Shown: piece after piece, positions 35,274 through 45,629 of the stretch | Layout of the letters: the number at the start of each line of letters is the position of its first letter | How positions within the stretch are numbered: position 1 is the stretch's first letter | Source: Brevundimonas fluminis | GTDB taxonomy: Bacteria > Pseudomonadota > Alphaproteobacteria > Caulobacterales > Caulobacteraceae | Length of the DNA: 64,000 bases | Reading direction: 5' to 3' | Assembly (NCBI RefSeq): GCF_003934285.1 | Contig: NZ_RQWJ01000004.1 | Location: 434,001 to 498,000 of the forward strand | The notes under the pieces: model-generated | Seen by the model: only the letters and a program-made list of their open reading frames with translations | The model's database searches: none | What the model was told of the DNA's origin: nothing | Translations under genes and position numbers: made by a program

Positions 35274-37433
35274 TCACTCCCCCTCCCCGTACCGCGCCCA
35301 CGGGCGGTCGCCGCGCAGGTCCGCGACCCACAGCGCGCGCCAGCCGTCGCCCTCGCGCCACAGCTCCACCGCGCCCTTCTCGGCGAAGTCCCGCCCGTCC
35401 AGCACCAGCCGCGAGGCGCACTCCGGCGGCAGTTCGTCCACGACCGCCCGCACCGCCACCACCTCCGCCGTCGCGCACGCCGCCGCCAGCCGCCCGATCT
35501 CCGGCGCGCGCCGCCCCCACAGCAGCGCCGGCCCCAGCGCCTCCGCCTCCGGTCGACAGTCCGTCCGGCCGCAGGTCCAGCCCTCTTCCGACCGCGCCTC
35601 GACCGTAAGCCCCCGCCGCCGGCTCCACACCTCGACGCCGAAGTCCTCAAGCCCGCCGCGCACCACGGTCGCGCGACCGCCCGCGACCGTCGCCGCCTTC
35701 GCGCCCCCGTCGCCGATCCACACGTCCGGCGCCGGCCCCCTCGGCCAGACCAGCACGGCGCACGCCAGCGGCAGGCCGATCCACCTCAGCGGCCCCCGCA
35801 CCAGGCAGCAGATCATCACCCCCAGAAAGGCGACCGGCAGCGCCGCCGTCGGCGCGCTGGCCCAGGTCCTCACCGCGCCCGGCAGCCCGGCCGTCCACGC
35901 GCCCACCGCCAGCATCGCCTCGATCCCGAGCCCCGCCAGCCACAGGAACGGCCCGCCCAGCCCGACCGGCTCCAGCAGCGCACCCAAGGCCAGCGTCGGC
36001 ATGATCAGGAAGTCGCTGATCGGGGCCACGGTCATGTTCGAGACCAGCCCGTACATGGCCGCTCGGTTGAAATGCTGCATGGCGAAGGGCGCCGTCGCGG
36101 CCCCGGCCACCAGACTGGCCAGCGCGGCCAGCGCGATCCACTGCCCCGTCTGCTGCACCGCCAGGATCACCGCCGGCGCCTGGATCTCGCGCGGCCGGTG
36201 CGGCCACGCCTCGACCAGCGCGACCAGCGCCGCGGTCGCCGCGAACGACATCTGGAAGCCCGGCGTGACGATCGCCTCCGGCTGGATCGCCAGCACGACC
36301 AAGGCCGCCACCGCCAGCCCGTGCATGGTGATCGCCGGCCGGTCCATCAGGACGGCGAGGAAGGCGATAGACGCCGTCACCGCCGCGCGCACCGCCGGCG
36401 GCGGCGCGCCCGAGATCACCAGGTAGACCCCCACCGCGACCAGCCCCGTCCACGCCGCCGCCTTCTTGCCGTTGATCCTCAGCGCCAGCGGCGGGACCAG
36501 CGCGATCCCCAGCCGCGCGGCGAAGAAGGCGAACCCGCCGACCACCGCCATGTGCAGGCCCGATATGGACAGGATGTGCGCCAGCCCCGAATCGCGCATC
36601 CGCTCGACCTCGTCCGGGTCCAGCCAGGCCTCCACCCCCGTGGTCATGGCCGCCGCGATGCCGCCGGTCCGGGGGCCCAGCCGTTCCACGATGCGCCGCG
36701 CCAGATCGACTCGGACCGCGTTGACCGCCATCGTCAACCGCAGCCTCCACGGCGGCCGATCCAGCCGGGCGGGTCGCGGATCGGTCAGCACGAAGGCCAC
36801 GCCGCCCATGCGCTGGAACCAGGCGCCTCGTCCGAAGTCGTACGCTCCCGGCGAGGCCGGCGCCGGCGGCGGGTTCAGCAGGGCGAACAGGTCGACCGGC
36901 GTGCCCGGAGCGATCGGCGCGGAGCCGCGCAACGTCGCCCGCACCCGCAGCGGCGTCTCTTCGGGCGGCAGCCCGTCGACGCGCACCGGCGCCACCATCA
37001 CCCGCGCCCCGCCGCTCCCGCCCGGCGATTCCACGTCCGTGACCCAGCCGGTGATCCGCGCGGGCCCGGCCATGGCCGGGGCGACGGGCGCGGCCGCCCG
37101 GTCGCTCCTCAGCTTGGCGTTCGCCGTGCCCAGGGCGAAGAAGGCCAGCAGCATCAGCGGCCAGGTCGCCTTCCTCCCGACCGCCCGCCGCCTGATGGCC
37201 AGCCATGCGCCCGTCAGGACGACCGCCGCCAGCACCGGCGGCCACGCCGGCGGCTCGACCTTCAGCATGAAGTATGCCGCGCATCCGCCGCCGAACGCCA
37301 CGGGGGCCCACAGCCCCCATCTCAGGGCCTGCGCCGCGGCCTGATCGTGCAGGAAGGTCGCGGCCCGCTCGCGCAGGCTGGGCTTGGCCGCGACGGACGC
37401 TATAAGGGCGGCCTTGCTGGACCCCGCCCCCAT
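35274..37433 (-). CDS. comEC: ComEC/Rec2-family DNA-uptake channel protein
   Basis: Polytopic inner-membrane protein that carries single-stranded DNA into the cytoplasm in transformation. About 719 residues from ATG 37433. An N-terminal membrane section with an OB-fold-like DUF4131 part (about 40-250) is followed by the competence domain with the hallmark LAHILSISGLHMAVVGG near 285-301 and many membrane helices. The C-terminal region (from about 580) has only WIGDGGAKAATVAGG and no metallo-beta-lactamase HxHxDH motif, so the nuclease-like domain is reduced or absent. ATG 37433 overlaps the gltX ATG on the other strand (CATG at 37431-37434). This start is uncertain, and a start further in would leave room for a gltX promoter. 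Confidence 0.88.
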   Translation of the reverse strand: MGAGSSKAALIASVAAKPSLRERAATFLHDQAAAQALRWGLWAPVAFGGGCAAYFMLKVEPPAWPPVLAAVVLTGAWLAIRRRAVGRKATWPLMLLAFFALGTANAKLRSDRAAAPVAPAMAGPARITGWVTDVESPGGSGGARVMVAPVRVDGLPPEETPLRVRATLRGSAPIAPGTPVDLFALLNPPPAPASPGAYDFGRGAWFQRMGGVAFVLTDPRPARLDRPPWRLRLTMAVNAVRVDLARRIVERLGPRTGGIAAAMTTGVEAWLDPDEVERMRDSGLAHILSISGLHMAVVGGFAFFAARLGIALVPPLALRINGKKAAAWTGLVAVGVYLVISGAPPPAVRAAVTASIAFLAVLMDRPAITMHGLAVAALVVLAIQPEAIVTPGFQMSFAATAALVALVEAWPHRPREIQAPAVILAVQQTGQWIALAALASLVAGAATAPFAMQHFNRAAMYGLVSNMTVAPISDFLIMPTLALGALLEPVGLGGPFLWLAGLGIEAMLAVGAWTAGLPGAVRTWASAPTAALPVAFLGVMICCLVRGPLRWIGLPLACAVLVWPRGPAPDVWIGDGGAKAATVAGGRATVVRGGLEDFGVEVWSRRRGLTVEARSEEGWTCGRTDCRPEAEALGPALLWGRRAPEIGRLAAACATAEVVAVRAVVDELPPECASRLVLDGRDFAEKGAVELWREGDGWRALWVADLRGDRPWARYGEGE

Positions 37434-38856
37434 GACCTCCTCGACCCCGCCTTCCGGCCCCGTCGTCACCCGCTTCGCCCCCTCGCCCACCGGCTCCCTG
37501 CACATAGGCGGTGGAAGAACGGCGCTTTTCAACTGGCTGTTTGCACGACGCCACAACGGAAAGTTCCTCGTCCGCGTCGAGGACACCGATCGCGAGCGCT
37601 CGACCGAGGCGGCCGTGAAGGCCATCTTCGACGGCCTGAGCTGGCTCGGCCTGTTCCCGGACGAGGAGCCCGTCTTCCAGTTCAGCCGCGCCGGGCGCCA
37701 TCGCGAGGTGGTCGACCAGCTGCTGGCGGGCGGCCACGCCTACCGCGATTTCCTCTCGGCCGAAGAGACCGGCGCCCTGCGCGACGCGGCCAAGGCCGAG
37801 GGCCGGACCTTCGAAAGCCCATGGCGCGACCGCGAGCCGTCCGTCGACGACCTGATGAAGCCGCACACGGTCCGCTTCAGGCGGCCCAGAGAGGCCCCCG
37901 TGGTCGTCGCCGACGCCGTGCAGGGCGAGGTCCGCTGGGACACCGCCGCGCTGGACGACCTGGTCATCCTGCGCTCCGACGGGGCTCCGACCTACAATCT
38001 GGCGGTGGTGGTCGACGACCACGACATGGGCGTGACCCACGTCATTCGCGGCGACGACCACCTGAACAACGCCGCGCGCCAGTCGCTGATCTACGACGCC
38101 CTGGGCTGGTCCCGACCGACCTTCGCCCACATCCCGCTGATCCACGGCCCCGACGGCGCCAAGCTGTCCAAGCGGCACGGCGCCCAGGCGGTGCACGAAT
38201 ACGCGGCGATGGGCTACCTGCCCGAGGCGATGCGCAACTATCTGGCCCGTCTCGGCTGGGCCCACGGCGACGACGAACTGTTCTCCGACGAACAGGCCAT
38301 CGCCTGGTTCGACCTCGACGGCATCGGCAAGGCCCCGGCCCGGCTGGACTTCGACAAGCTGGCCCACGTCAACGCCCACTGGATCCGGCTGGCCGACGAC
38401 GACCGCCTGGCCAAGGCGGCGCTCGACGTGCACCTGTCGCGCGGCCACGTCCTGGCCGAGGGCGACGAGGCCCGCCTGACCCGCGCGATTCCCTTCGTGA
38501 AGGACCGGGCGAAGACGTTGCTCGAACTCGCCGACCAGACCGCCTTCGTCCTGCGCCGCCGCCCGCTCGTCGTCTACGACAAGGCCCTGCCGATGCTGGC
38601 CGGAGAGTCGGGCGAGCGCATCGGCCGCCTGCGCGACCGCCTGCGTCTGTTCGAAAGCTGGGACGTCTTCGCGCTCGAGGCCGAGCTGAAGGCCTTCGTC
38701 GAGGAGGAGGCGGTCGGTTTCGGCAAGGTCGGACCCGCCGTCCGCGCCGCCCTGACCGGCGACGGCGTTTCGCCCGACATCGCCCGCACCCTGGCGGCTT
38801 TGGGGCGGGAAGAGGCCCTCGGGCGCTTGGATGATGCGCTGCAACAGACTAAATGA
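37432..38856 (+). CDS. gltX: Glutamyl-tRNA synthetase
   Basis: Charges tRNA-Glu. 474 residues. The class I signature HIGG lies in TGSLHIGGGRTALFNW near 20-35, and the KMSKS-type loop reads KLSKRHG near 243. The middle has LVRVEDTDRERST and FAHIPLIHGPDGAKL. The anticodon-binding C-terminal part is helical and intact. ATG 37432 gives MTSSTPPSGPVVTRFAPSPTG; an upstream ATG at 37384 would add MAATDAIRAALLDPAP and is less likely. TATAAG at 37401-37406 may be a -10 element. The 72-base gap to gltA suggests gltX and gltA are cotranscribed or closely spaced. Confidence 0.96.
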   Translation: MTSSTPPSGPVVTRFAPSPTGSLHIGGGRTALFNWLFARRHNGKFLVRVEDTDRERSTEAAVKAIFDGLSWLGLFPDEEPVFQFSRAGRHREVVDQLLAGGHAYRDFLSAEETGALRDAAKAEGRTFESPWRDREPSVDDLMKPHTVRFRRPREAPVVVADAVQGEVRWDTAALDDLVILRSDGAPTYNLAVVVDDHDMGVTHVIRGDDHLNNAARQSLIYDALGWSRPTFAHIPLIHGPDGAKLSKRHGAQAVHEYAAMGYLPEAMRNYLARLGWAHGDDELFSDEQAIAWFDLDGIGKAPARLDFDKLAHVNAHWIRLADDDRLAKAALDVHLSRGHVLAEGDEARLTRAIPFVKDRAKTLLELADQTAFVLRRRPLVVYDKALPMLAGESGERIGRLRDRLRLFESWDVFALEAELKAFVEEEAVGFGKVGPAVRAALTGDGVSPDIARTLAALGREEALGRLDDALQQTK

Positions 38857-38928
38857 CGTTCACCTCAAGCTTTCGCTTCCCGCCGGCGCGTCTCGCGCCG
38901 CGGTGAGGCGTACGGAAAAAGGCCGCAC

Positions 38929-40213
<1,285 letters not shown>

Positions 40214-40230
<17 letters not shown>

Positions 40231-40558
40231 GCCGGCAGGCCGGACTGAAGATCAGGGGGCGCGGCGCAGGTCGCGCCCCTTTTTCATGCGCCGCCCGCCG
40301 GTGCAGCAGCCGGCCGTCCGCGTCGCGCGCTTCCTCCACCTCGTCCGCCGAGACCGTGCGCACCTCGGCTCCGGGCACGCGCGGCGAGAGGTTGAGGGTC
40401 AGGTGCTCCCATTCCGCGCCCCAGCCTCTCCCCCACACGCAGTTGTAGGCCGTCAGCTCGCGCCCGTCGGCCAGCCGCAACGTCGTGGCCCGGCCGCGTC
40501 GCGCCGCCAGAAGCCGCACCAGGGGCCGTCCCCTCCCGGGCAGGATCAGATCCACCAT
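40214..40558 (-). CDS. Hypothetical small protein convergent with gltA
   Basis: A 114-residue reading frame starting [21 protein letters not shown]. The stretch [20 protein letters not shown] and the following [19 protein letters not shown] look like real protein. The C-terminal section ([15 protein letters not shown]...) reads through the gltA terminator and overlaps the gltA end by 17 bases, so the true end may lie elsewhere or the last part is unconserved. A further in-frame ATG is at 40615. No family is recognised. Confidence 0.45.
40256..40284 (+). terminator. Intrinsic terminator of gltA
   Basis: GGGGCGCG (40256-40263), loop GCGCAGGT, CGCGCCCC (40272-40279), TTTTT (40280-40284): an eight-pair GC stem and T-run 25 bases after the gltA stop. 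Confidence 0.85.
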
Positions 40559-41156
40559 CGCGCGGCGCCTCCATGTCCAGGCCGCACCTTCCCCCCCTCT
40601 CTCCGTGACCGCCATGAGCGGGACATGAGGCGGGTCTGAAAAGCGCGGCCCGCCGCGCAAGACGTGGCGGCCGACCCCGCCCGATTGCGACGACCCGCGC
40701 CGGATTTCCCAACCGGTCCGATCCCGTGCCAACCTCGGGGCGGCTCCGTCGCGGGACGAGGGGCGTCTCGCCGGACCGGGGGGCGGCGAGGCGTCGGGCG
40801 TCGCGCGGCCCCGTCTTCGGGCGGGTCGGGGGACGCGGCGGTCATGCCGGTTCACGGGAAGGACAGGGTCCGGGGCCGGGGTTCGCAAGTCTCCCGCCCG
40901 CCCGCCGAAGGCGCGTCCGTCAGTCGCGAAGCAGCGGCCCCATGCGGCGACCTGCGGGTCATTCCGGACGGCTTTCGATCAGACGGACCGCGCGGAGCGT
41001 CGTCGCGAAGCCGAAACGGTCAAACCTCACAGCCTCCGGGCTCCGCGCCCGGCGCTCCGCCCGCCGTTTCCAACTCCGTCGTCACGCGGCGGAGGGCTCT
41101 GCCGTGTCCGGCGGGCGCCGGTTCTCGCACAATGGGCTTACGGCACGGGGGCTCGC
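40559..41156. other. About 600 bases without a convincing gene
   Basis: This stretch lies between the small minus-strand frame and the DUF305 protein gene. Frames on both strands are open but read as Arg/Pro/Gly/Ala runs with no domain, which is normal in DNA this GC-rich. I see no hairpin with T-run, tRNA or repeat. The promoter of the gene at 41157 must lie in its right-hand part, but no consensus boxes stand out. Confidence 0.5.
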
Positions 41157-43616
41157 ATGTTAGCCATCCGCACCCGTTACATTGTCCGGAGTGAGCCCGT
41201 GCGTCAGAACGCCCCGTCGATCCGCAAGCTGCTGGGGGGCTCGGCCGCCCTCGGCGTCGTCCTGTTCGCCGCCGGGGCCTGGGCCCAGGAGGCGCCGCTG
41301 ATCCAGCCCGGCGCGCCCGGTCAGGCCAGCCGGACGCTGGAAGGCCGCGAGGCCGCGCGCATCGCCGACAACCGCTATTCCGACGCCGACGTCGCCTTCA
41401 TGCAGGGCATGATCCTGCACCACGGCCAGGCGCTGGAGATGGCCGCGCTGGTTCCGACGCGGACCAACAACCCGCAGATCGTCGCCCTCGCCGGCCGCAT
41501 CGACGCCTCGCAGGAGGACGAGATCGCCTTCATGCGCGGCTGGCTCACCGAGCGCGGCGAAGAGGCGCCCATGCCCATGCCGACCGCGGGCGACCACGCC
41601 GGCCACGCCGGCATGGACCATTCGGCCCACGGCGCCGGGCACGCCGGCATGCCCGGCATGGCCTCGCCCGAGCAGATGGCCCAACTGGCCGCCGCCCGGG
41701 GCGCCGAGTTCGACCGCCTGTTCCTGCAGCTGATGATCCGCCACCACGAAGGCGCCGTCACCATGGTGTCGGACCTGCTGTCGCGCGGCGGCTCGGCCTA
41801 CGACCCGGTCCTGTTCCGCTTCGTCAACGACGTGACCAACGAGCAGCAGGCCGAGATCAACCGCATGACGGCGCTGGCCCGCGCCGCCTCGCCGGACCCG
41901 CGCACCAATCTTCGCGCCGGCTTCCGCGACGCGGAAGAGGCCGCGTCCAACATGACCCTGCTGGCCAGCCTGCCCAAGCCGACCGGCTTCTTCGATCCGA
42001 CCAATCCCGAGGGTCTGCCGCCCCGTGCCGGCGAGGACGTCGGCCGCCGCGCGCCCTTCCTCAGCTTCTCCAACACCGACATGGCCTTCCAGGGCGACCT
42101 GCTGGCGGTCGGCAACTACCACGGCATCAACCTGTACCGGATCGGCGACGATCCGGCCCCGACCCTGATCAGCTCCATCGTCTGCCCGGGCGGCCAGGGC
42201 GACGTGTCGATCGTCGGAAACCTGATGCTTATGTCGGTGGAATCGACGCAGGGCCGCGTCGACTGCGGACGCGAGGGCGTCGGCCCCGAGCCCAGCGCCG
42301 AGCGCTTCCGCGGCCTGCGCATCTTCGACATCTCCGACCCGGTCCGCCCGGTCCAGGTGGGCCAGGTCCAGACCTGCCGCGGCTCGCACACCCACTCGGT
42401 GGTCTCCGCCGACGCCGACCGCCTGATCGTCTACAACTCGGGCACCGCCGGCGTCCGCGCCGAGGAGGAGCTGGCCGGCTGCGTCACCGGCGCCCCGGGC
42501 GACCCGCGCACGGCCCTGTTCCGCGTCGACGTGATCGAGATCCCGCTGGCGGACCCGTCGCGCTCGCGCATCATCGACAGCCCGACGGTCTTCGCCGACG
42601 AAGGCACCGGCGCGGTCGCGGGCCTGTGGGCGGGCGGGGATCACGGCCCGGGCACCCAGACCACGGCCCAGACCAACCACTGCCACGACATCACCCTGTT
42701 CCCGACCCGCAACATCGCGGGCGGGGCCTGCTCCGGCAACGGCATCCTGTTCGACATCTCGGACCCGCGCGCGCCGAAGCGGATCGACGCCGTGACGGAC
42801 GCGGGCTTCGCCTACTGGCACTCGGCCACGTTCAACAACGACGGCGACAAGGTGCTGTTCACCGACGAGTGGGGCGGCGGCGGACGCCCGCGCTGCCGCG
42901 TCCAGGACCCGATGACCTGGGGCGCCAACGCCATCTACGACATCGTCGACGGCAAGCTGGTTCACCGCGGCTACTACAAGCTGCCGGCCGCCCAGACCGA
43001 CCTCGAGAACTGCGTGGCTCACAACGGCTCGCTGATCCCCGTCCCCGGCCGCGACCTGTTCGTCCAGGCCTGGTACCAGGGCGGCCTGTCGATCAGCGAC
43101 TTCACCGACTCGTCCAACGCCCACGAGATCGCCTACTTCGACCGCGGCCCGGTGAACGCCGAGCGTCAGGGCTCGGGCGGCTACTGGTCGGTCTACTGGT
43201 ACAACGGCAAGATCTACGGCTCGGAGATCGGTCGCGGTCTGGACGTCTTCGCCCTGACCCCCAGCGAGCATCTGACCGCCAACGAGATCGCGGCGGCCCA
43301 GATGGCCGACGAGGGCGGCACGGTGAACCCGCAGCAGCAGTATCCGGTCCGCTGGCCGGCCCACCCGGTCGTGGCCCGCGCCTATCTGGACCAGTTCGCC
43401 CGCGACGGCGGCATGGACGCGACCCAGATGGCCCAGATCACGGCCGCCCTGGATCAGGCCCAGCCGCTGATGGACGCCGGCCGCAAGGATCCGGCCGTCG
43501 CCGCCCGCCTGCGCGGTCTGGCCGACGCCATCTCGCCGCGCGGCACGGACCAGACGGCCAAGCGCCTGCGCGGCCTGAAGGAGACCCTGACCGGCATCGC
43601 GGCGGTGGTGGGTTAA
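41157..43616 (+). CDS. Exported DUF305 plus LVIVD-type beta-propeller protein
   Basis: A large periplasmic or secreted protein, 819 residues from ATG 41157. A GTG at 41199 (VRQNAPSIRKLLGGSAA) gives a cleaner signal peptide ending GAWA before QEAPLIQ, and may be the true start. A DUF305 domain (about 75-250) follows, with two His-His helices, FMQGMILHHGQALEMA near 79-94 and LQLMIRHHEGAVTMV near 190-204, separated by a His/Met/Gly-rich loop (GDHAGHAGMDHSAHG) typical of metal-binding proteins. From about 270 on, repeats with ADRLIVYNSG, GILFDISDPRAPKRID and FTDEWGGGG resemble LVIVD/choice-of-anchor propeller repeats. Copper binding is a reasonable inference from DUF305, not shown. It is a single-gene unit convergent with lpxB. 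Confidence 0.85.
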   Translation: MLAIRTRYIVRSEPVRQNAPSIRKLLGGSAALGVVLFAAGAWAQEAPLIQPGAPGQASRTLEGREAARIADNRYSDADVAFMQGMILHHGQALEMAALVPTRTNNPQIVALAGRIDASQEDEIAFMRGWLTERGEEAPMPMPTAGDHAGHAGMDHSAHGAGHAGMPGMASPEQMAQLAAARGAEFDRLFLQLMIRHHEGAVTMVSDLLSRGGSAYDPVLFRFVNDVTNEQQAEINRMTALARAASPDPRTNLRAGFRDAEEAASNMTLLASLPKPTGFFDPTNPEGLPPRAGEDVGRRAPFLSFSNTDMAFQGDLLAVGNYHGINLYRIGDDPAPTLISSIVCPGGQGDVSIVGNLMLMSVESTQGRVDCGREGVGPEPSAERFRGLRIFDISDPVRPVQVGQVQTCRGSHTHSVVSADADRLIVYNSGTAGVRAEEELAGCVTGAPGDPRTALFRVDVIEIPLADPSRSRIIDSPTVFADEGTGAVAGLWAGGDHGPGTQTTAQTNHCHDITLFPTRNIAGGACSGNGILFDISDPRAPKRIDAVTDAGFAYWHSATFNNDGDKVLFTDEWGGGGRPRCRVQDPMTWGANAIYDIVDGKLVHRGYYKLPAAQTDLENCVAHNGSLIPVPGRDLFVQAWYQGGLSISDFTDSSNAHEIAYFDRGPVNAERQGSGGYWSVYWYNGKIYGSEIGRGLDVFALTPSEHLTANEIAAAQMADEGGTVNPQQQYPVRWPAHPVVARAYLDQFARDGGMDATQMAQITAALDQAQPLMDAGRKDPAVAARLRGLADAISPRGTDQTAKRLRGLKETLTGIAAVVG

Positions 43617-43632
43617 GCTTGAACGCTGAGGG

Positions 43633-44799
43633 TCAGCCGTTGCGCTCGACGATGACCCTCAGCACGGCCTCGGCCGCGATCTCCGACGGGTCGCGGCCGC
43701 CCCGGCCCATCAGATCCAGCGCCGCCGTCTGCCGCGCCGCCTGATCGGCCCGCGCCGCCGGATCGTCCAGCAGCCGCCCGACCTCGGCGGCGAAGGCCTC
43801 CGGCGTCGCGTCCTTCTGGATCAGCTCGCGGGCGATCTCCTCGTCGGCGGCGTGATTGAACAGCGTCGCGTACTTCCCGGTGAAGAACGGCCGCATGATC
43901 GCATAGCTCAGCGGCTGGAACCGGTAGCCGATGACCATCGGCGCCCCGGCCAGCGCCAGCTCGGTCGACACCGTCCCGCTGGTCGCCATCGCCACCGTCG
44001 CGGCCTTCATCACGGCGTACTTCTCCGCCTCGTCCACCTCGTGGACGGGCACGCTCCAGCCGGCCAGCTCGTCCCGCACGAGCTCCGCCACGGTCCCGGC
44101 GACCGCGACGGCGACCTCCAGCTCCGGCCGCGCCGCCTTGAGCCGCTCGACCGCCTCGCCGTAGACCGGCGTCATCAGCCGGATCTCGCTGGGCCGGCTG
44201 CCCGGCAGGACCAGCAGCAACGGCGCCTCCGCCCCGATCCCCCGCGCCGCCCGGAATGCCGCCGGATCGGCCCCGGCCATGTCGACGTGCAGGGCCTGCG
44301 ACCCGACCACGGTCGTCGCCAGGCCCTCCCGCTCGAACCAGGGCGCGTCGAAGGCATACAACGCCAGCAGATGATCCACCGCTCCCGCCAGCGTCTTCGC
44401 CCGCCCCGGCCGCGACGCCCAAACCTGCGGGCCGACGTACTTGATCAGCGGCACGTCCGGCAGGACCTGCCGGATCGCCTTGGCCACGCGGATGGTGAAG
44501 CCCCAGCTGTCGATCAGCACCACGGCGTCCGGCCGCTCCGCCTGCGCCAGCGCCACGGTGTCCGCCACCCGACGCTTGACCGTGCCGTAGGCCTTCAGCC
44601 CCTCCAGCCAGCCCAGGATCGACAGCTCGGCGATGTCGAACGGGCTGGCCACGCCCTCGGCCGCCATGGCGGCCCCGCCCACGCCGACGAAGGTCACGTC
44701 CGGCCCCAGCCGCGCCTTCAGAGCCCGGGCCAGCCCCGCGCCCAGCGCGTCGCCCGACGCCTCGGCCGCCACCAGCATCACCTTCAGCGGCCGGCTCAC
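43633..44799 (-). CDS. lpxB: Lipid-A-disaccharide synthase
   Basis: Joins lipid X and UDP-2,3-diacylglucosamine to make the lipid A disaccharide on the inner face of the membrane. 388 residues of a GT-B-like enzyme. Family blocks are VMLVAAEASGDALGAGLA near 8-25, FVGVGGAAMAAEGV, IDSWGFTIRVAK, IKYVGPQVWASRPGRAK, LLVLPGSRPSEIRLM and MATSGTVSTELALAGAPMVIGY, here named in parts. GTG 44799 overlaps the lpxI TGA (GTGA). It is the last gene of the envelope block and converges with the DUF305 gene 16 bases away. Confidence 0.95.
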   Translation of the reverse strand: MSRPLKVMLVAAEASGDALGAGLARALKARLGPDVTFVGVGGAAMAAEGVASPFDIAELSILGWLEGLKAYGTVKRRVADTVALAQAERPDAVVLIDSWGFTIRVAKAIRQVLPDVPLIKYVGPQVWASRPGRAKTLAGAVDHLLALYAFDAPWFEREGLATTVVGSQALHVDMAGADPAAFRAARGIGAEAPLLLVLPGSRPSEIRLMTPVYGEAVERLKAARPELEVAVAVAGTVAELVRDELAGWSVPVHEVDEAEKYAVMKAATVAMATSGTVSTELALAGAPMVIGYRFQPLSYAIMRPFFTGKYATLFNHAADEEIARELIQKDATPEAFAAEVGRLLDDPAARADQAARQTAALDLMGRGGRDPSEIAAEAVLRVIVERNG

Positions 44800-45629
44800 G
44801 CTTCGCCCCAGACGTACAGGCCCAGCCGGTCCGCGGCCTCCACGATCGCCGCCCGGTCGATCAGGATCAGCCGTCCCGCCTTGCCGCCGACGCCCGCCAG
44901 CCCCGCCGCCGCCGCCAGTTCGATCGTCCGCGCCCCGATCACCGGCATGTCCACCCGCAGGTCCTGGATCGGCTTGGGCGCCTTGCCCAGCGCGCCCTTC
45001 GGCGCGCCCGGCGCCCCGCGCAGGTCGGCGGGCAGACCGGCGACGCGCGTCAGCATGGCGTCCGTCCCCTCCTGCGCCTCGACCGCCAGCACCAGGCCGT
45101 CGCACACGACCGCCCCCTGTCCCACGTCCAGTTCGCCCGACTTCTCGGCGACGTGCAGCGCCTTGCGCAGGTCCGCCAGCTGCGCCGGATCCGGCGTCAC
45201 CCGTCCCAGCGCCCCGGCCGTCAGGGTGTCCCCGCCCAGGATGTCGTCCGCCCCCTCCACGACGTAGCCCTCGGCCTCGAACACGGACAGGATCTTGCGC
45301 AGCAGGGCGTCGTCGCCCTGGCTGGCCGCCTTGACGATCCCCGGCAAGAGGGTCGCGCCCTTCAGATCGGGCTTCAGGTTCTTGAAGTCAGGGCGGCTGA
45401 CGGTGCCCGCCAGGCACACGGCCCCGCATCCCGCCTTCTTCATCGCCGACAGGATGCCGCCGATCCGGGCCATGCCCATGTCGACGCCGTCCCACGCCTC
45501 CAGCGCCGGATCGGCGAAGCCCGCCAGCCGGACGACGAACAGCGGGCGGTCCTCGGCCTCGCACCGCGCGGCCACGGCCAGCGGCAGGTCGCCTCCGCCC
45601 GCGATCAGGGCCAGCTTCGGCCCGGTCAT
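44796..45629 (-). CDS. lpxI: UDP-2,3-diacylglucosamine pyrophosphatase LpxI
   Basis: Splits UDP-2,3-diacylglucosamine to lipid X, replacing LpxH of enteric bacteria in most alphaproteobacteria. 277 residues. Typical blocks are KLALIAGGGDLPLAVA near 5-20, MGMARIGGILSAMKKAGC, VVEGADDILGGDTLTAG and VDMPVIGARTIELAAAAGLAG. It overlaps lpxA upstream (ATGA) and lpxB downstream (GTGA), so lpxA, lpxI and lpxB are coupled. Lipid A synthesis by the usual Raetz route is thus covered from LpxD to LpxB, with lpxC, lpxK and others elsewhere. Confidence 0.95.
   Translation of the reverse strand: MTGPKLALIAGGGDLPLAVAARCEAEDRPLFVVRLAGFADPALEAWDGVDMGMARIGGILSAMKKAGCGAVCLAGTVSRPDFKNLKPDLKGATLLPGIVKAASQGDDALLRKILSVFEAEGYVVEGADDILGGDTLTAGALGRVTPDPAQLADLRKALHVAEKSGELDVGQGAVVCDGLVLAVEAQEGTDAMLTRVAGLPADLRGAPGAPKGALGKAPKPIQDLRVDMPVIGARTIELAAAAGLAGVGGKAGRLILIDRAAIVEAADRLGLYVWGEA

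Noticed and set aside
40664..41194. Plus-strand frames ahead of the DUF305 gene
   Set aside because: They read as Arg/Gly/Pro/Ser strings without a domain or a consistent ribosome-binding site; the region is treated as non-coding.
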